Shown piece by piece: positions 1-9,823 of a stretch of 64,000 bases of DNA; position 1 is the first letter of the stretch, and each line of letters begins with the position of its first letter. The DNA is from Chlorops oryzae (lineage: Eukaryota > Arthropoda > Insecta > Diptera > Chloropidae). The DNA is taken from contig CM035807.1 of NCBI GenBank assembly GCA_020466095.1, positions 105,700,227-105,764,226 of the forward strand, in the 5' to 3' direction. The translations under genes and the position numbers were made by a program. The notes under the pieces were generated by a model that saw only the letters and a list, made by a program, of their open reading frames with translations, was not told where the DNA came from and searched no databases.

Positions 1-1
1 C

Positions 2-2569
2 TGTGGTGTTCAGTGTAAAGATCCATTGTACACAGACGATGAGCATCGTCAGATACAAAAACTGATCAGTTGGTGTGGCTGTATATGCTGTCTTGCAAAT
101 CTTTTTGTTGTCGCCACTTTTCTAATCGACTGGGAAAACGCTAACAAATACCCTGCACTCATTGTCTTTTATATTAATTTGTGCTTCTTCATTGCTACTT
201 TGGGGTAAGTTGTGAAAAAGGAAAACAATAATATAAACTAGGTTGACGACTTCAATTCTTCTTTCCGCATCTAGTTGGCTAATACAGTTTACACCCGGCT
301 CCCGGGAGGATATTGTCTGTCGCAAGGATGGAACATTGCGTCACTCTGAACCGACCGCTGGTGAAAATTTATCCTGCATAGTGATCTTTGTTCTTATATA
401 TTATTTTCTTGTTGCGGCAATGGTCTGGTTTGTGTTTCTTACATACGCTTGGCATTTACGCGCAGTGGGCAACGTACAAGATCGCATTGATAAAAAGGGA
501 TCCTACTTTCATTTGGTTGCTTGGTCATTACCATTAGTATTAACAATCACAACAATGGCATTGAGCGAGGTAGATGGAAATAGTACTGTTGGAATTTGCT
601 TTGTCGGATACTTGAATCATTCGATACGTGCCGGGCTTCTATTGGGACCGCTTTGTAGCGTCATACTTGTAGGCGGCTACTTCATTGTCAGGGGCATGGT
701 AATGCTCTTTGGATTAAAACACTTTGCCAATGACATTAAATCAACATCGGCGAGTAATAAAATTCATTTGATCATTGTACGCATGGGTTTATGTGCACTT
801 TTCACGTTCATTTTTATACTCGTGGCAATTGCATGTCACGTTACGGAATTTCGACATTCGCATGAATGGATCGAAAGTCTTAGGAAATCCATTATGTAAG
901 TAGTATTGTAGGTCTTAACAGTAATATTGACTTTAGAAATATTCACTTCCAGCTGTCGTATTTCGTCGACATACACTGATGAGCACTTTCCGAATACCAA
1001 ATGTAAACTCGAGAGTCGTCCAAGTGTTGCTCTATTGCAGCTGCATTTGTTGTGTCTTTTTGGTGCCGGCATTGTTATGTCAACGTGGTGTTGGACACCA
1101 TCTTCTGTAGAAACTTGGAAACGTTATATTCGAAAGTATGGCGTTAGAAACGAACATTCTATATTTCTCGGAAATAATTACAATTTTTCATTTTCTTTTT
1201 GCAGAAAGTTTGGATTCGAAGTCGCCGAGGAAATTAAAATGCCAAAACATAAGGTCATTGCACAGACTTGGGCCAAACGAAAGGAATTCGAGGATAAAGG
1301 GAGACTCTCTATAACATTATATAATACTCATACTGATCCAGTGGGACTTAATTTCGATGTTAACGATTTGAATTCATCCGAAACGAATGAGATAAGCTCA
1401 ACGTGGGCGAATTATTTGCCACAATTTGTCAAAAGACGCATGGCTCTCACAGGTGCTGGCACAACCAACTCCTCCAGTCAAGGGCCAAGAAAGAGCTCGT
1501 TGGATTCGGAAATAAGTTTCAGTGTGCGACACGTTTCGGTGGAGTCTCGCCGAAATTCCGTTGACTCACAGGTAGGTATGCCGCTTCGGCATTTATATTC
1601 TTTTCCTTTGGTACTCATTCGAACTCTTTATATGTATATATATGTATATTAACATAGGTTTCCGTAAAAATTGCCGAAATGAAAACGAAAGTAGCTTCAC
1701 GCGCACGCAACCATCGTCATTATCATCCTAGCCATCATAATCCGCAGGGAAGCAGTAAAGCAAGCAAACGTTCTCATAGGCGTCGTGATTTTATTGCAAC
1801 GGCGGCGGCGGCAGCGGCAGCTACAACTGGTCGAAAGTATAGTGGAAAGGGACGTCGGGAGAGCAGTACATCGATTGAATCTCAAGTGATTGCTCTCAAA
1901 AAGACAACATATCCAAATTCGAGTCACAAAGTCGGTTATTTTGCACATAGCACAAAGAAACATAATTCCTCGAAACGTCGTACTGCAAATGCTGGCCTAA
2001 ATCCTGCTGACATTAATGCATTTTTAGCTAAAAATGGTGAACTAATATTGCCATTTCTACGCAACCAAGGCCTGACGACATCATCTGACGAAGATGCAGA
2101 AGAAGTAGACGAACTGTCACGAACCTCATTTAAAGTGAAAGATGCTCGCTTGGATGTGGTGCTAAAACGTGATCTCTCTGATGGCGAGAATAATGCATTC
2201 GTCGACGTAGATGCCGATGCAGGAATTTCAATATCTTCGTATTCATCTGCTGATCTTGATATACCGCTCGGTGTTATGCTGAAGAGTTCATATTCAGGCA
2301 TGTCCACTGGCAAGCCGAATTCGAGAAATAGTAAAACAAGCTGCGATGTTGGCATCCAAGCGAATGCATACGAAATCGCCGAGGAGGAGCTCAAAGAGAC
2401 AATGCGCCAACTCAATGCAAAGAATCGCCGTAAAAGTGATGGTAAACATCCAAACGAAAATGAAGAGACTGAAATGCAAACATTACTGGGCAATAGTAAC
2501 AAACTCAAAGAAGCCATGGCCATGAGTGAATCGGATAAATTGAAAATGTTACTATTACCGTCAAAGTAA
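2..2569 (+). CDS. smo: Smoothened, Hedgehog-pathway 7TM transducer (5' exons outside window)
   Basis: Five exons are visible: 2-204, 275-895, 953-1135, 1205-1571 and 1658-2569 (TAA). All introns are GT-AG and phases agree. The first exon begins inside the protein, at CGVQCKDP after the extracellular cysteine-rich domain, so the N-terminus lies upstream of the window. The seven-helix Frizzled/Smo core follows (for example SREDIVCRKDG, FVFLTYAWH, TWCWTPSS). The cytoplasmic tail keeps the three PKA-type clusters known from Drosophila Smo: RRNSVDS, split by the last intron from VSVKIAEM; RRESSTSIES; and KRRTANAG. It also keeps the C-terminal MSESDKLKMLLLPSK. In the fly family Smo moves to the plasma membrane when Patched is inhibited, and phosphorylation of these clusters drives signalling through Cos2/Fused to Ci. 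The middle of the tail looks shorter than in D. melanogaster, and an alanine run (AAAAAAATT) is inserted before RRESS. Confidence 0.96.
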
Positions 2570-2610
2570 TTTGCATCGCTATTATTTGATCACTATTTTA
2601 AATACTCATT

Positions 2611-2741
2611 GGCCCGTTTGCTACTGTTCTGATTAAAGTTTTCGTTCCGAAAAACAAAAAAAAAAATTTGAATGAAAATTTGGACATTTTGAGAGGATAT
2701 CGTGACGATAAACTTCAAACCGGAACAGTAGCAAATGGGCC
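2611..2741. mobile_element. 131-bp MITE in the smo 3' UTR
   Basis: Terminal inverted repeats GGCCCGTTTGCTACTGTTC and GAACAGTAGCAAATGGGCC (one mismatch) bound 131 bp. It starts only 41 bases after the smo stop codon and before both candidate poly(A) signals, so it is probably transcribed as part of the 3' UTR. No clear target duplication. Confidence 0.7.
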
Positions 2742-2837
2742 ATAATATGTTAGCTTTAAGTTGATTTTTTTTTAGGTAGCTATAAGTGTATGTTTTATAA
2801 AAAAAAAACTTTAATTTTTCTCAGACTTTATCATGCT

Positions 2838-3023
2838 AATAAATATGAGCATGTTACTTTTAAGTTCTATGGTAGAATTTCAAATTGTTAAGAATTTTTT
2901 TAAAGCATTTGTAATTTAATTTTTTTCATTTCATTTTTTTGATTCTATTGAAATGTTCTTTTATTGTTGGAACCACCAACTTTCTTTTTATAATTGTAAA
3001 AATATAAAATACAATTGAATAAA
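2838..3023 (+). promoter_or_regulatory. Candidate smo polyadenylation signals
   Basis: AATAAA occurs at 2838-2843 and again at 3018-3023, 270-450 bases after the smo stop. Either could be used. The second lies just before the TTAA element that starts at 3125. Confidence 0.4.
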
Positions 3024-3124
3024 AAAAAAATTTGAACTAAATTCCTGAAAAGGCGTATCTAATGTGCTAGGATATGTAAGTTGAATTCTGCTTACGATTT
3101 TTCTCACAAGTTATTCTTTTTTAA

Positions 3125-3866
3125 GGCCCTATTCTCTTTCAGCAAAAAATTTTTTTCGACTTTTTTTTTTTTGCATTTTTTTATAGCTTGGACATTTAAG
3201 AATATAACCCTAAAAGGGTTTTTTGAAATTCGAAATACTTTAGAAGATATGGCCATTTTTGTGGGGTCATGTCTTCGCTAAAATGAGTAGTTTTTATGTT
3301 GCTTCAAACTTTGAACGCGTTTATCTCGAAACCACGTTTTTCGAGCTGGCGGCCACGATTCCGCCAGTTCTACTGAACCGATTTGGATGAAACAAAGTTT
3401 AATCGACGTAGAATTGTCACCATTCTGGCCCGTAGTAAAATAAAAATTTTGCGATTTTTTTTACTATTTTTTTTTTTACACTAAACTACAAAAAAATGGG
3501 TCCAAATTCGATTTGTCAATTTCAAGTGGCCGCCATTTTGTCAAAAAAAATCGCAAAACTTTTATTTTACTACGGGCCAGAATTACATCTATGCTGATCA
3601 TAACCCAATTTCTTTTTTTTTTGCCAGACGCTCCTGAGGGCCGGAATCGTGGCCGCCAGCACCATGCCTTTTTTTTTTGAGGGCCAACTTTGACGGTACC
3701 ATCATCTATGGACAGCCCCTATATCGCGGCGAAAAAAATTTTTTTATTTTCTTTCATTCATTACTAATTCAATAAAAATAACAAAATTAAAATATCTTTT
3801 TGCGTTTTCAAATGAGAAATTTTTCAAAAAGGGTCCAAAACCAGCAATCTGAAGGAGAATAGGGCC
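3125..3866. mobile_element. 742-bp foldback MITE with TTAA target duplication
   Basis: Ends are GGCCCTATTCTCTTTCAG and its near-exact reverse complement at 3849-3866. TTAA lies on both sides (3121-3124 and 3867-3870). The interior is also palindromic: around 3345-3460, CTGGCGGCCACGATTCCGCC and TAGTAAAATAAAAATTTTGC recur inverted at 3540-3660. TTAA duplication is typical of piggyBac-type transposition; no transposase is present. Confidence 0.75.
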
Positions 3867-4046
3867 TTAAACTTGGAAAAGGAATAAGCAAAAAATCTTA
3901 ATTTTGCAAACTCTTACGGCGCACATCAAATATTCCAGCTAATGAGCATTCTGCAGTGACTGAGAAATCCCTTCACCATTAAATTCATTTTTTTTATGCA
4001 ATCTGAGAATGTTTTCTAAATTTCTAATATTGTTTATAAACTTTCT

Positions 4047-4996
4047 CTACTCTTTATGTTTGAGTTTCAATTTCTGCTGCTGAACTTTCAACTCTGGTGC
4101 CCAAATAACATTGTTCATCAATTCGCCAACAATATATAAAACTATGCTAACAAAAGCCATACCAAAGAGCATAAAGTATCTCATTGGGAAGTTCAAAACA
4201 TTGAACAACGGATAGGCCCAGCTCCCATTATGATAATATAGAATATGTAGCCAACCTATGTAAACGAACATTACTGTCGCAATCCGTATTACTCCGGATT
4301 TTCTCGACGGATACTGGCGATAGCACGTAAATATATCCATTATCATCAGCATGGAGATATTTGTATGCACAACATGATTTAACCAACTGAAAAAAAAATA
4401 TCCATATTCATAACAAATTGAAAACGAAAAGCAAAAGCACAAGCTAATACTAAAACTTACTTGGGAAAAATGGGATCCAGTGCTTTTGGAAATATTAGTT
4501 CACGATCGTAAGCGTATACTACCCAAAAGGATAGACAAACATTATGAGCTATCGGAAAGGCGAAAGCAGTAAATAAGAAATCTCTCAATTTTCGTAGAAA
4601 CGATACTGGACGTGGACTTAAAGCATTCGAACCCAAGAGATCGTTCAGCAAAGCAACACTATGATAAACAGCCTGCAATATCTGAAGAAAATTGGAAGTT
4701 AATCTTTACGAAGAAATCAAATAAAATATCAATATGTATTCGCTTACCACATCGAGGAATGTTAGAAACTTAAATTTACCACCCCAATTTCCGCTATGAT
4801 CGGCATTGGGAATATTAACATAAGAATTCCAATAATATAAAGCATAAAAGAACTGAACTGCTCCAAGTATATGTACAAGGATGCGTAAATACTTAAATGC
4901 TCCGGTGTTGTAGGCACTATTAATTTCTGATATCCTCTCATCAATGCTTTTATTGGCAGTTTGAACTTCTTTCAGTGTTTTCTTTGATTTCGCCAT
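4047..4996 (-). CDS. ADTRP/AIG1-like (FAR-17a family) multipass membrane hydrolase, copy 1
   Basis: Three exons on the minus strand: 4996-4748, 4681-4461 and 4386-4047, giving 269 residues. The chosen start is ATG at 4996 (MAKSKKTLKEV); the open frame continues upstream but without a better ATG. The product has about six hydrophobic segments and matches the human ADTRP/AIG1 layout. Family catalytic residues are present: the Thr in KFLTFLD, matching ADTRP KYMTLLN, and the His in WLNHVVH, matching WLNHAMH. Other family motifs are YDRELIFPK and YPSRKSG. ADTRP and AIG1 hydrolyse fatty-acid esters of hydroxy fatty acids in membranes; that activity here is inferred by homology. A paralogue lies 2.7 kb away with an identical 221-bp middle exon length. 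Confidence 0.9.
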
Positions 4997-5371
4997 CGAA
5001 AATGTTTGCTGCTGCTCAAAGTTCAAGTTCAACTAAAATAAAACCGAACCGACAACATCACAGTTAATTTAACATAACCTCAAATCGGCATATGATTGAA
5101 GATCGTGTTATCACTGATTTACACTAGGAATTTTTTTTTTTGCTTAAGAGCAGTGATGACCACCACTACAGACAAACGTCCGAAAAATGTTAGTGTATAG
5201 TACAACAAAAACATAAAAATACAAAAACTAGCTTCTCTTCTGAAAAAAAGCGGCACAGAGCCTACTCGTTCGGTATCATTTTTAAAACTCTCTCTTCATA
5301 TACGTACACGAACTTCTATTTTTTGCTTCTCTTTTGCCTTTTTGAATGCCTTTTGTGCATGGCTGCTTAAG

Positions 5372-5754
5372 AGCCTATACTGAGATATGCAGTAACTACT
5401 TGCACATTAGGAGCCCATTCGCTACAACGTCGTAAAGTGTGAGAGAGACAACTATATTCACGCTCCTTAATTCTTTAAAGTATGCCAATAATTTAACACC
5501 TTCGAAGTCGGTGTCAGTATTTACTTTGAAAAATGTGCCGCAATCAGCTGTCCTGGCATTTACTTCGCATAAAAAATGAACATGTTCATTTCTATGGCGA
5601 AGTAAAGCAGGCAAGTCGCATGCAACCCTGCGCACATGATTACTTGACATCTCAGTATAAGCGAAAGTAAAGTATTTACTTCGAAGTACTTTTCAATTTT
5701 TTTTGCACGTATTTCTTATGGTTGCTTTACTTACTGCATATCTCAGTATAGGCT
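5372..5754. mobile_element. 383-bp MITE with perfect long inverted ends
   Basis: GCCTATACTGAGATATGCAG (left, from 5373) and its perfect inverse at 5730-5753 bound the element, with TAA extending the match. A further inner near-copy of the end (ATCTCAGTATAAGC) lies near 5650. Target duplication not clear. It is intergenic, upstream of ADTRP copy 1. Confidence 0.7.
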
Positions 5755-5870
5755 TTGAATTTGAAAACTCTTCAATGAAGTCACCTTCTTTCGTTTTTTC
5801 TTGAATATTCTCAAAGTATTTTGTAACTTATTTAATACATACATACTTGTTTAAAATGAAAATTTCAATG

Positions 5871-6190
5871 CAGTGGTGTAGCTAGGCATTCGGCGCCCGG
5901 GAACAATTGAGAGAATGCCGCCCCCGCTTTCCGCCCTAGTTAAAAAGATCTTTAGAAAATTCAAAATATTATTTGACGTCCGGGGAGGCCTTCCCCCAAT
6001 TCTGCCCTCCTTACTACGCTACTATTTCATTGAATGTCGGAAAATCGGACGAAACAACAACAAAATCAGATTATCAAAAAATGTTGAAAACTTTGCAATC
6101 TGTCAGCCAGTGGCGTAGCGAGACATGGCGCAATGGGGACACAATGGACGAAATACCGAATCTTCTTGTGCTCGCAATAAATCGCTCTTT
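5871..6190. mobile_element. hAT-like terminal fragments (two direct CAGTGGYGTAGC ends)
   Basis: CAGTGGTGTAGCTAGGCATT at 5871 and CAGTGGCGTAGCGAGACAT at 6108 are two direct copies of an end resembling hAT inverted repeats. The opposite end is not seen for either, so these look like solo or truncated remnants. Confidence 0.4.
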
Positions 6191-6460
6191 TTAATAGACC
6201 ATGGACTAATAACTTGCCATTGTAGTAGGAAGGTAGGTTGAAGTGGCTGCCACTTAGGCCGTTAATCGGCCCATTGTGATACCAATGAGGTTTTCTTGTG
6301 TTTGTGTGAGTGTATGTCTTTATTATGTAGTGTGCCCCCAACATGCGATTTTTTGAAAAACCAGTGCTAGGCTTGGAACATTACAATCCGTTTTGCTCTG
6401 TGCCGGGAATCGAACCTCGGACCCTGGGATCAAGAGCAGGGATGCCCACCACTACATTGA
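6190..6460 (-). mobile_element. tRNA-derived SINE, copy 1
   Basis: Read on the minus strand, a tRNA-like head contains the B-box-like GGTTCGATTCCCGGC (around 6400-6415). The tail contains TATCACAATGGGCCGATTAA then GGCAGCCACTTCAACCTACC. The tail matches the SINE at 21028-21250, with GGCATCACAACGGGCC and GGCAGCCACACTAACCTAAC. A piece of the same head (AGAGCAGTGATGACCACCAC) recurs near 5147. Confidence 0.65.
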
Positions 6461-6762
6461 AAGCTTGCGATAGTGTGTGTGCGCATTGCACTGAAGAACG
6501 TTTTTCGCCTTTTTAGTTCTCTCTTTTTGCTTCATCCGACATAGGTCTTGCTCGTTCGCTGCCTGATGTTAGACTAAATAGGTTTCGATTTCTCAGCTTG
6601 CTTGTTGCCTTTTGTGTATGTACACAAGCATTCGCTCTCAATGCTCCGAAGCTTGCTCCGCGGGCATCAACGATCAAGAGCATAGCACGCATCCCCTACG
6701 TTATCCCAAAGCCACTGCCATTGTAGTAAGAGCCTTAGATTTTAAATTAAAGGCATTATTAT

Positions 6763-6959
6763 CAGCCCGATTCTGAATATTCCCGGGGAATTTACTTTTA
6801 TTGAGACTAAAAATCTCCTTTTTTAAATAGATAAGGTAAGGAAAATTATGGGTATGGGTCAAATACCCATTCTCCATCAAATTTATTCCGCCAAATATTT
6901 GAAAAATAAGTTTACTCTTGAGAAAAGTAAATTCCCCGGGAATATTCACAATCGGGCTG
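6763..6959. mobile_element. CAGCCCGATT MITE, copy 1 (197 bp, TSD TAT)
   Basis: Ends CAGCCCGATTCTGAATATTC and the inverse at 6940-6959 enclose 197 bp; CCCGGGGAATTTACTTTT continues the inverted match inside. TAT flanks both sides (6760-6762 and 6960-6962). A second copy lies at 32503-32732 in a Hop intron. Confidence 0.8.
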
Positions 6960-7149
6960 TATATGTATTATGGTCTATCGTAAATTTAAACAATAATAAG
7001 GCATGTAATCGAATCCGAATAAACACAATTCGAAATCAATGTAATTTAAATAGAAATTGAAGCGATTTCAAAATTTTATATTCGGATTCGATTTCTAGAG
7101 CATGCCTGAATGAATTTTTTCACAATTAATTTACATTTATGAGACACTA

Positions 7150-7261
7150 TAGGGATCCATGCAGCTTTGCAAATGCCTTTGTAACTTTTCCCATAGGAAA
7201 TTTTCATATAAATTTTGACAGTTCAGTGACAAATTTCGTAAAGTTTCCGAATGGATCCCTA
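7150..7261. mobile_element. 112-bp MITE, TA target duplication
   Basis: TAGGGATCCAT at the left end and ATGGATCCCTA at the right end, with TA on both sides (7148-7149 and 7262-7263). Small Tc1/mariner-style non-autonomous element. Confidence 0.6.
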
Positions 7262-7709
7262 TACTATAATGAACTATTATAGTTATAAGTTATAATTTAT
7301 AAAGAGTACAAATTATTCGAAAGGCATCTTCATTGGAATCACCCTGATTTGATAGACTCATAACGACCTATCGAATTTATTAATGAAAAAGCATTTTATT
7401 GTGCAGCCAAAAGAGAAATATTTTTACATTGATAACATTGCTGCTTTCTTAAATTTAATATAGGTACTTACGCTACAATAATTTAATTAATGAAACAAAA
7501 CAAAATAATTATAAATAACAGTACGTATGTACTACCTTATTCGCTAAAAAGAAATATCGAATAAAATTACTAATATACATACATACATATTTGTATATTA
7601 TAAGAGTACATAAATATATTTGGTAATTATGAAATTCTTTGATCTATCGAAGATTAAAAAGAGCTTAACATTCCGAATATCATATAAATCGTCATGAATT
7701 TGAATTCAA

Positions 7710-8613
7710 TTAATTTCCTTTCCGCTGTGCGAGTTTCAGCTCTTTCGTCCAAATAGTATTGTTCACGAATTCTCCCAAAAGATACAGGAACAATGTGAAG
7801 CCTAGTACAGCAATGAAAAACACAATGCGCTGTGGAAGCTGCAAAACCTCCAATACCGGATAGACCCAAACGCCAGAGAAATGCTTGACAATATGTATCC
7901 AAATTAGGTAGACGATCATGAAGACTGATAGTCCAGTGAGGCCATTCTTACGCGACGGATACGTACGGAATGAGGTGAACATTTCTAACACAATGAAGAC
8001 CACAATATTGGTATGCAAAATGTGATTGAGCCAACTGTTTTAAAGACAAAAAGAAAGCAATAGTTAGAGTCAATAAGTCTTCTAGAAATATACAACAGAA
8101 GGGAAATACTTTGGGAATACAGCATCCAGTACTCGTGGAAAAACTAGCTCGCGATCAATAGCATAAAGAGACCAAAATGTAATTCCCACATTGAGTGCCA
8201 AAGGAAAAGCGAAAGCAGCCATGAGATAATCCTTTAGCTTCCTTATTTCTGGCACTTTCCTGGGAGCCACTTCATTCGTACCGATAAAATCATTGATTAA
8301 GCAGACGATATAGTAGAATGTTTGGATAATCTGAAAAATAGAATGTTATCATTATCAATAACTGATAAGAGATAAGGAATTAAAGAAAACAAAATATGCA
8401 AGAATCGTATAAAAATCAAAATTCCAACATCACACTTAAGATAAACGAAGATTTATTGCATAATAAAATAAATCAATAAAACACCGGATACTACCGCATC
8501 AATGAATGTTAGATATTTGAATTTTCCGCCAAACGGCGTATGCATATTAGCATCGGAAGCCGGAAACTCAACGTAGTGAAAGTCGTAATAGACTGCATAG
8601 CCGAATTGAACTA
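7710..8613 (-). CDS. ADTRP/AIG1-like membrane hydrolase, copy 2 (start unresolved)
   Basis: Minus-strand exons 8613-8495, 8330-8110 and 8034-7710 (stop) are clear. The 221-bp middle exon and both of its splice phases are identical to copy 1. Family residues are kept: Thr in KYLTFID, His in NWLNHILH, plus AIDRELVFPR and YPSRKNG. The exon at 8613 begins in phase 1 with VQFGYAVYY, so an upstream exon is required. A candidate ATG at 8699 (MAKGKTLRSD) can be joined only by a 43-nt intron with a weak GTGTTT donor. A TATCGATA motif 52 bases upstream favours a promoter there. Alternatively the first exon at 22589-22786 joins directly to the exon at 8330 in phase 0. Function by homology: fatty-ester hydrolase in membranes. 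Confidence 0.82.
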
Positions 8614-8750
8614 CTGCAAATCAAATGAAATAAACGTTTCATTGAACTGTAAACACTTTGAAAAATCATGTCCGATCTCAAGGTCTTTCCTTTCGCCATC
8701 CCCAATTTAATTTACTCCACTTAAAATTTTTCACTGGGAATGACAAAACA

Positions 8751-8758
8751 TATCGATA
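8751..8758. promoter_or_regulatory. TATCGATA motif upstream of ADTRP-like copy 2
   Basis: Perfect palindromic DRE-type octamer, 52 bases upstream (minus strand) of the candidate ATG at 8699. In Drosophila this motif binds DREF or BEAF-32 at housekeeping promoters. Confidence 0.45.
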
Positions 8759-8836
8759 TATTAAGTGTGCCGTTATTTGAATCGCAATGGGCTATTTTAC
8801 ACCAGTCGATTCCCTTCGATTCCCGTGACTAGACTA

Positions 8837-9082
8837 CACCTAGTCTGTTTTTACACGGTAGATTGGTTCCAGAAGAAGCCGTGTAAAAAAAAAAAACGTG
8901 TAAAAAAAGACATTGATCATACTTCATAAAAATTAAATTTGACAAAAAAAATTTAAGTACATAAAATTTCAAATCGTGCTAAATGGAATAAAATCGTGTA
9001 AAAAAATTAAAAATATTCAATTTTCAAACCGTGTTATATCAAAACCGTGTAAAAAAAGACCGTGTAAAAACAGACTTAGGTG
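8837..9082. mobile_element. 246-bp MITE, TA target duplication
   Basis: Ends CACCTAGTCTGTTTTTACAC and the inverse with one extra base at 9063-9082, flanked by TA (8835-8836 and 9083-9084). The interior carries repeated ACCGTGTAAAAA motifs in both orientations. Tc1/mariner-type by target site. Confidence 0.75.
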
Positions 9083-9409
9083 TATTATAAAAACAAAAAT
9101 TTATTTAACACATTTTATTTCTATGGGAGCCCACTTGCAGTCAACACGAATTATTTTGAACATTTCATGAAAATTTCAATATATGATTTTCATCGCTTCA
9201 GCAATAATGCTAAAAGCTGCCTTTATCTTCATAAGATCCACCAAAGACAATAAACAAGCTCAAAATTGAAATATGTAGCAGTGTAATTGAAATTAGTATT
9301 TTTGAGCTTTCCATCTTATTTCACTATCGGTAGATCAGTAACAGTTCATAAAAAATACTTTTCAATATACACTCTTTTTCACATTAAGAGATATCGATAA
9401 TGAAAAATA

Positions 9410-9475
9410 TTTTCGTCGGCAAGGGACGCAGCGAGAAGAGAGAAAAACGCTCTCATATCACCTCCCCACACGTAA
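9410..9475. repeat. Fragment of the TTTACACG MITE family
   Basis: TTTTCGTCGGCAAGGGACGC followed by AGCGAGAAGAG matches the interior of the complete element at 35148-35302 (TTTTCGTCGGCAAGGGAGCA). The ends are not recognisable here. Confidence 0.45.
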
Positions 9476-9746
9476 CTAACCTACAAAAAATGTGTTTCTC
9501 GCCTGTCACTACGTATGAAAAAATGTTTTGAAACAATTTCTAAGTAGAGAAAAACGTGCGAAGTAAAGAGACGGTTGTTTGTTGAATGTTCCGAGGCAAT
9601 CTTTGTTTCTCTTTCTTTCTCATGTATTCAAATTGGATGTTTTCGAAACATGTTTGATAAGTGTGACCGGCGAGTTTCACGTAATAGAATCGATATTTCA
9701 ACACATAAATTTCTTATCGATGTTTAAAAATATCAATATTTATAAG

Positions 9747-9754
9747 TATCGATA
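9747..9754. promoter_or_regulatory. TATCGATA motif upstream of the P-transposase-like gene
   Basis: Perfect DRE-type octamer 70 bases before the ATG at 9824. Other ATCGAT motifs lie within the preceding 70 bases (near 9690 and 9717). Confidence 0.5.
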
Positions 9755-9823
9755 TTTTCAGCCAACCCTATTGTGTTGTTCATAAACAATGGAATCTTCA
9801 AAATCAGTGTGGAAAGATAGAAA

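Noticed and set aside
1936..2523. 195-codon Ser-rich minus-strand frame
   Set aside because: Antisense shadow of the smo cytoplasmic-tail exon.
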